Below are positions 6,643-10,339 of a stretch of DNA of 10,339 bases, one piece after another; position 1 is the stretch's first letter, and each line of letters opens with the position of its first letter. The notes under the pieces were generated by a model, which was given only the letters and a program-made list of their open reading frames with translations, did not search any database and was not told where the DNA came from. Source of the DNA: Bordetella parapertussis. Lineage in GTDB: Bacteria > Pseudomonadota > Gammaproteobacteria > Burkholderiales > Burkholderiaceae_B. The translations under genes and the position numbers were made by a program. The stretch spans positions 1 through 10,339 of the forward strand of contig CAMBLP010000076.1 in NCBI GenBank assembly GCA_945868195.1. The letters are read 5' to 3'.

Positions 6643-7871
6643 GGTTGAAAGAAAATCGTCTCTCTGGTGCCATGGCTAAAACGCCATGGGCGGGCAGACT
6701 TTTGGTGAATTTGTTGAGCCGAATTTCCTACGGCTCTCTCAAACTCATCGATCCCGCAGGCATTGAGATGATGCTTGGACAAAATGCCTCTGATCCTTCT
6801 GGGTTGGTCCTTCACGCAGAGCTTAGGGTGTACGACTGGCGTGCGGCTGGACTGATTATGCGTCAAGGGGATGTCGGTTTTGCGGAAAGCTTGCGCCGAG
6901 GCTGGATCGACTCGCCCGATCTGGTGGCTTTGTTCACACTCGCCATACGTAATGAGCAAATCTCCGAGGCGGTCGATGGACATTGGTGGGCCTTACTGCT
7001 CAAGCGCTTATCGCACTGGGTCCTCAAGGACAATAGTCGTGCGGGGAGTCGACGCAATATTCTCAGTCACTACGATGTGGGTAATCCTTTTTATCGGCTG
7101 TGGCTTGATCCTTCAATGACGTATTCGTCTGGCTGGTTTCAGGGAGATGAGTCAAAAGACCTCGCATTGGCACAAGACGCAAAGTACGACCGCATTCTTG
7201 ACCAAATTCAGGCGCAATCAGGTCAGACCATTCTTGAAGTGGGTTGCGGTTGGGGAGGCTTCGCCGAACGTGCTGCTCGGCGAGGTCTTAACGTCGTCGG
7301 GATTACCTTGTCGGACGCTCAACTTGAGTGGGCCACACAACGCATGCACGACGCAGGCCTGAGCGATCGCGTTCGTTTGCGCCTACAGGATTATCGCGAT
7401 GTGCCCGAGCAGTTTGATCATATTGTCTCGATTGAAATGTTCGAGGCGGTAGGCTTGTTGCATTGGCCCAGTTATTTTCAGATGTTGGCACGTTGTCTCA
7501 AACCCGGCGGCAGAGTGGTTGTGCAAACCATCGACATCACAGAGGATCGTTTTGATGCCTACCGTCGCGGGACGGATTTTATTCAACAATTTATTTTCCC
7601 GGGTGGCATGTTGCCAAGCCCCTCAAGGTTTAAAAAGGAATGTGAGTCGGCGGGTCTGCAATCGATTGAAGTCTTGTCTTTCGGACAAGACTACGCAGAA
7701 ACGTTGAAACGCTGGGCACAACGCTTCGAGTCCTCGCTCAACCATATTCGTGAACAAGGCTATGACGATGCCTTTATCCGTATCTGGAGAATGTATCTTG
7801 CCTATTGCGAAGTTGGATTTCGCCAAGCTCGAACGGATGTTAAACAATGGACATTATGCGCAAAATCTTGA
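6639..7871 (+). CDS. Cfa-family SAM-dependent lipid methyltransferase (probably not a cyclopropane synthase)
   Basis: 410 residues, the Cfa (COG2230) layout: N-terminal lipid-binding region about 1-130, then HYDVGNPFYRLWLDPSMTYSSGWF (within 144-167), SAM motif I LEVGCGWGGFAE (199-210), SIEMFEAVG (264-272), FIQQFIFPGGMLPS (314-327), DYAETL (351-356) and the usual C-terminal end. It transfers a methyl group from SAM to the double bond of a phospholipid acyl chain at the inner membrane. Compared with E. coli Cfa, E239 and Y317 are kept (E269, Y352), but C139 is S164 and H266 is Q296. Those residues surround the catalytic bicarbonate, so the product is likely a methyl-branched or methylene acyl chain rather than a cyclopropane, as in UfaM-like enzymes. 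The ATG at 6639 overlaps the previous stop (ATGA) and has AAAGG at 6627-6631. Confidence 0.9.
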   Translation: MRLKENRLSGAMAKTPWAGRLLVNLLSRISYGSLKLIDPAGIEMMLGQNASDPSGLVLHAELRVYDWRAAGLIMRQGDVGFAESLRRGWIDSPDLVALFTLAIRNEQISEAVDGHWWALLLKRLSHWVLKDNSRAGSRRNILSHYDVGNPFYRLWLDPSMTYSSGWFQGDESKDLALAQDAKYDRILDQIQAQSGQTILEVGCGWGGFAERAARRGLNVVGITLSDAQLEWATQRMHDAGLSDRVRLRLQDYRDVPEQFDHIVSIEMFEAVGLLHWPSYFQMLARCLKPGGRVVVQTIDITEDRFDAYRRGTDFIQQFIFPGGMLPSPSRFKKECESAGLQSIEVLSFGQDYAETLKRWAQRFESSLNHIREQGYDDAFIRIWRMYLAYCEVGFRQARTDVKQWTLCAKS

Positions 7872-8365
7872 TTTCATTTTTTTTGAGTTTGACATTGTCG
7901 ACTGCTGTCGCGGCTACGACATTCACGCCTTTTTTACCGGGCGCGCAACAAGTCGGACAGGGTATGTTAGAACGTTTTGGTTGGTCGATCTATGAAGCCC
8001 GTCTCTATGCGCCTGACGGTCGCTTTGCTCCCAACAAACCTTTTGCGTTGTCGCTGACCTATGAGCGCACGATTGCCGGTGATCGCTTGGTTCAGGCATC
8101 GTTGGATGAAATGCGCAAGCTTGGCGCACCCGTTGATGAACGTCCTGAGTGGGGGTCGGCACTTTCTCGGGTGTTACCGAGTGTGACCAAAGGGGTCACG
8201 TTAACGGGCGTTTATCGCCCTGGTGAGGGAGCGACTTTTTATCAGCAGGATATTGAAACGGGTCGTATTGACGACGCGTTGGCGCGGAGTTTTTTTGGGA
8301 TTTGGCTTGATCCGCGCTCGAGCGAGCCGAATCTGCGCCAAGCTTTGTTAGGAGAAAAGAAGTGA
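7847..8365 (+). CDS. Exported chalcone isomerase-like protein
   Basis: 172 residues with a clear Sec signal peptide: basic MRK (4-6), hydrophobic core about 7-19, and an A-x-A-like cleavage site near residues 20-23 (AVAA). The mature part is a chalcone-isomerase-like domain with GWSIYEARL (45-53), KPFALSLTYER (64-74), ASLDEM (84-89), W102 and IWLDPRSSEPNLRQALLG (152-169). It is a paralogue of the cytoplasmic protein at 3982-4551 but acts in the periplasm. A role in binding or processing a lipid-derived product there is inferred. The start lies inside the end of the methyltransferase gene; ATG 7847 overlaps by 25 bp, ATG 7856 by 16 bp. Neither has a clear Shine-Dalgarno, and both keep the signal peptide, so the exact start is open. 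The stop overlaps the transporter start (GTGA). Confidence 0.85.
   Translation: MDIMRKILISFFLSLTLSTAVAATTFTPFLPGAQQVGQGMLERFGWSIYEARLYAPDGRFAPNKPFALSLTYERTIAGDRLVQASLDEMRKLGAPVDERPEWGSALSRVLPSVTKGVTLTGVYRPGEGATFYQQDIETGRIDDALARSFFGIWLDPRSSEPNLRQALLGEKK
8350..8354 (+). promoter_or_regulatory. Shine-Dalgarno deciding the GTG start of the transporter
   Basis: AGGAG is 7 nt before GTG 8362 but 13 nt before ATG 8368. The spacing favours the GTG, which also gives the GTGA overlap seen at another junction of the operon. Confidence 0.65.
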
Positions 8366-9633
8366 GGATGACAGGTCTCGTTGCTTATGCGGCGTTGGGC
8401 TTGCCTCTGGCAATGGCTATGTTGCCGATCTATATGATTTCCCCAAAATTCTATGGCGATGGTTTGGGTGTAGATCTGGCTGCGCTGGGTGCGATTTTGT
8501 TTCTGACGCGTATGTTTGATACCGTTCAGGATCCCTTCCTTGGACGTGTTGTCGATGCATTTCAGCGCAAGCGTCACGGGTGGTTGCTCTTGATGGTGTT
8601 CTCTGGGGTCATCCTCGCAGTTGGATTTGTTTTTCTATTTACTCCGCCTGATTGGTCCAAACTTGGACTGCTTGGTTGGTTGGCAATGAGTTTATTGCTT
8701 GTGTATTTTGCGCATAGCTTGTTAAGTATTTGCTATTTGACCTGGGGTGCCAGACTGACAGATGAGGTGTCTCAACGCTCTCGCGTTTCAGCCTGGCGCG
8801 AAGCTTTTGGTTTAATCGGTGTCGTGGTCGCCTCGGTCTTGCCGACAATATGGGTGGCAGAGTGGGGGGCTAGACAGGGCTACCAATGGTTTGCCTGGGT
8901 TTTTGTTGGAGTGTTGTTTGTAGGGTTATTTTCGACTTTGCGTTGGGCCCCTTCGCCAAAGGTGTCCGCTGCAGGCACATTAGATGGCTGGCGCGTGGCA
9001 CTCAAACCACCTGCGGTTCGCCGCGTGATGTGGTTTTATTTATTTAATGCAATCTCCGTTGCGATTCCAGCAACGCTGGTTTTATTTTTTATCGACGATG
9101 TGGTGCAGGCGCCTCAGCATGCTGGCATGTTCTTGGGGATTTACTTTCTTGCTGGAATGCTGACTTTACCGCTTTGGGTTGCGCTCTCCGATCGCGTTGG
9201 CAAGACGCGTGCTTGGATGTTGGGCAGCGTGCTTGCGACAGCATCCTTACTTTGCGCGGGCTTTATAGAGGGCGGCGATATTGTTGCTTATGGTGTGATT
9301 TGTTTCATGGCGGGTAGCGCGCTCGGTGCGGATGTCGCCTTACCCCCCGCCATGCTTGCCGACGCGATTCCTGAGCAACATCGAAAAAGTACTGGGCTTT
9401 ACTTCGGGGTCTGGGTGTTGATTAGTAAGTTTGCTCTGGCGCTGGCTGCCGGTCTTGCGCTGCCGAGCTTGAAGGCTTTTGGCTATGTTCCGGGACAGTT
9501 TCAGACCACGATCGGGTTAACAGCGCTCTATGTTTTTCTACCCATTGTGTTTAAAGGCATCGCTATCTTGGTGTTAATGCCTCAGTTTGGTGGCAAGCAG
9601 TCATTACGGGTGTCAGATCCCAAGGAGTCTTAA
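8362..9633 (+). CDS. MFS transporter of the MFS_2/GPH (melibiose carrier-like) type
   Basis: 423 residues, mostly hydrophobic, consistent with 12 membrane segments. The end of the second helix carries R50-x-x-D53-x-x-x-D57-P58 followed by LGRVVD (60-65), the same spacing as R52, D55 and D59 in the E. coli/Salmonella MelB sodium-sugar symporter, where the acids bind the cation and sugar. LTDEVSQRSRVSAWREAFG (132-150) matches the GPH cytoplasmic loop and helix 5 start. Annotation pipelines often call these 'sugar transporter', but the operon is about lipid acyl chains, so a lipid precursor, breakdown product or lysolipid is a better guess than a sugar. GTG 8362 is chosen from the Shine-Dalgarno; ATG 8368 would remove two residues. 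A 2-nt gap separates it from the next gene. Confidence 0.88.
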   Translation: MRMTGLVAYAALGLPLAMAMLPIYMISPKFYGDGLGVDLAALGAILFLTRMFDTVQDPFLGRVVDAFQRKRHGWLLLMVFSGVILAVGFVFLFTPPDWSKLGLLGWLAMSLLLVYFAHSLLSICYLTWGARLTDEVSQRSRVSAWREAFGLIGVVVASVLPTIWVAEWGARQGYQWFAWVFVGVLFVGLFSTLRWAPSPKVSAAGTLDGWRVALKPPAVRRVMWFYLFNAISVAIPATLVLFFIDDVVQAPQHAGMFLGIYFLAGMLTLPLWVALSDRVGKTRAWMLGSVLATASLLCAGFIEGGDIVAYGVICFMAGSALGADVALPPAMLADAIPEQHRKSTGLYFGVWVLISKFALALAAGLALPSLKAFGYVPGQFQTTIGLTALYVFLPIVFKGIAILVLMPQFGGKQSLRVSDPKES

Positions 9634-9635
9634 TC

Positions 9636-10184
9636 ATGAAATTCAAAGCACTTATTGCTTCCGCAACCGCTGCGCTCATGACGGCCTGTGGCAGCGTTGA
9701 TGTTGATCAATACGCTAAAGAAACGCCCAAGCTTGAGTTGTCGAGTTTTTTTACCGGCACCATTGATGCCTGGGGAATTTTTCAAAAGCGTAACGGCGAA
9801 GTCGCGCGTCGCTTTCATGTTGAAATCTTGACCGAATGGAAAAGCAGAGACGAAGGGATCCTCGACGAGCGTTTTACCTATTCCGATGGTGAAAAACAAC
9901 GACGCGTCTGGACTCTCAAGCGACAAGCTGATGGATCGTGGCAAGGCACGGCCGATGATGTGGTGGGTGTTGCGACAGGACGAGTCTCCGGCAATGCGTT
10001 GCACTGGACCTATGTGTTGCGTTTACCCGTCGATGGCAAAGAGTATTTGGTGAATTTCGACGATTGGATGTGGCAGATGGATGATGCCTCAATGATGAAT
10101 CGCTCCGTCATGTCCAAGTTTGGCATTGATTTAGGCGAGGTCACTTTATTTTTCCGCAAACGTACGCCCGGTAGTCCTTCGTGA
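9636..10184 (+). CDS. DUF3833 family lipoprotein
   Basis: 182 residues. The N-terminus is a lipoprotein signal with Lys residues at 2 and 4, a hydrophobic core 5-15, and a lipobox-like LMTAC ending at C18; Met rather than Leu at -3 is slightly unusual. Residue +2 after the Cys is Gly, not Asp, so sorting to the outer membrane is likely. The mature part is beta-rich and matches DUF3833: [17 protein letters not shown] (38-54), RRFHVEI (58-64), [11 protein letters not shown] (76-86), WTLKR (92-96), [16 protein letters not shown] (111-126), DDWMWQMDD (142-150), with an ending in GEVTLFFRK (167-175). The lipocalin-like look suggests lipid binding in the periplasm; the function is not established. 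AAGGAG (9622-9627) lies 8 nt before the ATG. Its stop overlaps the next gene. Confidence 0.9.
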   Translation: MKFKALIASATAALMTACGSVDVDQYAKETPKLELSSFFTGTIDAWGIFQKRNGEVARRFHVEILTEWKSRDEGILDERFTYSDGEKQRRVWTLKRQADGSWQGTADDVVGVATGRVSGNALHWTYVLRLPVDGKEYLVNFDDWMWQMDDASMMNRSVMSKFGIDLGEVTLFFRKRTPGSPS

Positions 10185-10339
10185 TGCGACCGCTCAATCC
10201 ACCGATTAAAAGCTGGGCCGGTAAACGCGTCTGGTTAGTCGGTGCCTCTAGCGGGATTGGAGCGGCTTTAGCTCAGTCTTTATTGGCGGCAGGCGCATGG
10301 GTGACCGTGTCCGCGCGCAGGCAAGAGGCCTTGCTCGAG
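10184..10339 (+). CDS. Short-chain dehydrogenase/reductase, N-terminal part (cut by window end)
   Basis: The first 52 codons run open to the window edge. [16 protein letters not shown] (11-26) contains the glycine-rich NAD(P)-binding motif G20-x-x-x-G24-x-G26 of classical SDR enzymes. The second strand is followed by an Arg pair ([11 protein letters not shown]45-R46), which usually means NADP(H) preference. Catalytic Ser-Tyr-Lys would lie outside the window. SDR genes are regular members of DUF1365/Cfa-like/DUF3833 clusters, so it is likely the eighth or a later gene of this operon. ATG 10184 overlaps the previous stop by 1 bp (TGATG). A GTG at 10181 is in the same frame directly before it and would give the GTGA overlap used elsewhere; no Shine-Dalgarno decides between them. 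Confidence 0.85.
   Translation, partial: MRPLNPPIKSWAGKRVWLVGASSGIGAALAQSLLAAGAWVTVSARRQEALLE

Noticed and set aside
6618..6983. Minus-strand open frame of 121 codons over the DUF1365/Cfa junction
   Set aside because: It lies antisense to conserved coding sequence, with no recognisable domain or start signal.
9630..10004. Minus-strand open frame of 124 codons over the DUF3833 gene
   Set aside because: DUF3833 on the plus strand is clearly supported by lipoprotein signal, motifs and ribosome binding site; the opposite frame shows no family features.
1..10339. CRISPR arrays, tRNA or rRNA genes, insertion sequences
   Set aside because: No regularly spaced repeats, cloverleaf-like sequences or transposase-like frames were noticed on either strand.

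Overview
The window looks like chromosomal DNA from a beta- or gammaproteobacterium, most likely a betaproteobacterium. The reasons are a full-length RdgC (a family confined to those classes), close to balanced base composition, and clear Shine-Dalgarno sites. Nothing phage-like, plasmid-like or IS-like was seen.

Left part (1-1866, + strand): the tail of a SAM-dependent methyltransferase is followed by a leader with two hairpins and then an APC-family amino-acid permease. Middle part (1903-3863, - strand): a TetR-family regulator, then rdgC (recombination-associated DNA-binding protein), then a small unrecognised protein with an excellent ribosome binding site. The regulator is divergent from the right-hand operon across a 118-bp, about 75% A+T intergenic region holding a near-perfect 14-bp palindrome.

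Right part (3982 to the window end, + strand): a tightly packed operon of at least eight genes. In order they are a chalcone-isomerase-like protein without a signal peptide, an FAD-dependent amine-oxidase-like protein (COG2907 type), a DUF1365 protein, a Cfa-family lipid methyltransferase, a second chalcone-isomerase-like protein with a signal peptide, an MFS_2/GPH-type transporter, a DUF3833 lipoprotein, and the start of a short-chain dehydrogenase. Every junction overlaps or has only a 2-nt gap, so the genes are probably translationally coupled.

This set resembles proteobacterial clusters for oxidative modification of membrane acyl chains. The best-studied relative is furan fatty acid synthesis in Rhodobacter sphaeroides, where a Cfa-like methyltransferase methylates a phospholipid acyl chain and later enzymes desaturate and oxygenate it. 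My working model is that the Cfa-like enzyme, the FAD enzyme and the DUF1365 protein modify unsaturated acyl chains at the inner membrane. The two chalcone-isomerase-fold proteins (one cytoplasmic, one periplasmic), the transporter and the lipoprotein would bind, move or sense the product. The Cfa-like protein has Ser and Gln where E. coli Cfa has Cys139 and His266, which argues against ordinary cyclopropane formation. In alphaproteobacteria comparable genes are under the RpoE/ChrR singlet-oxygen response; here the adjacent regulator is TetR-type, suggesting a different inducing signal. The product and inducer are inferences.
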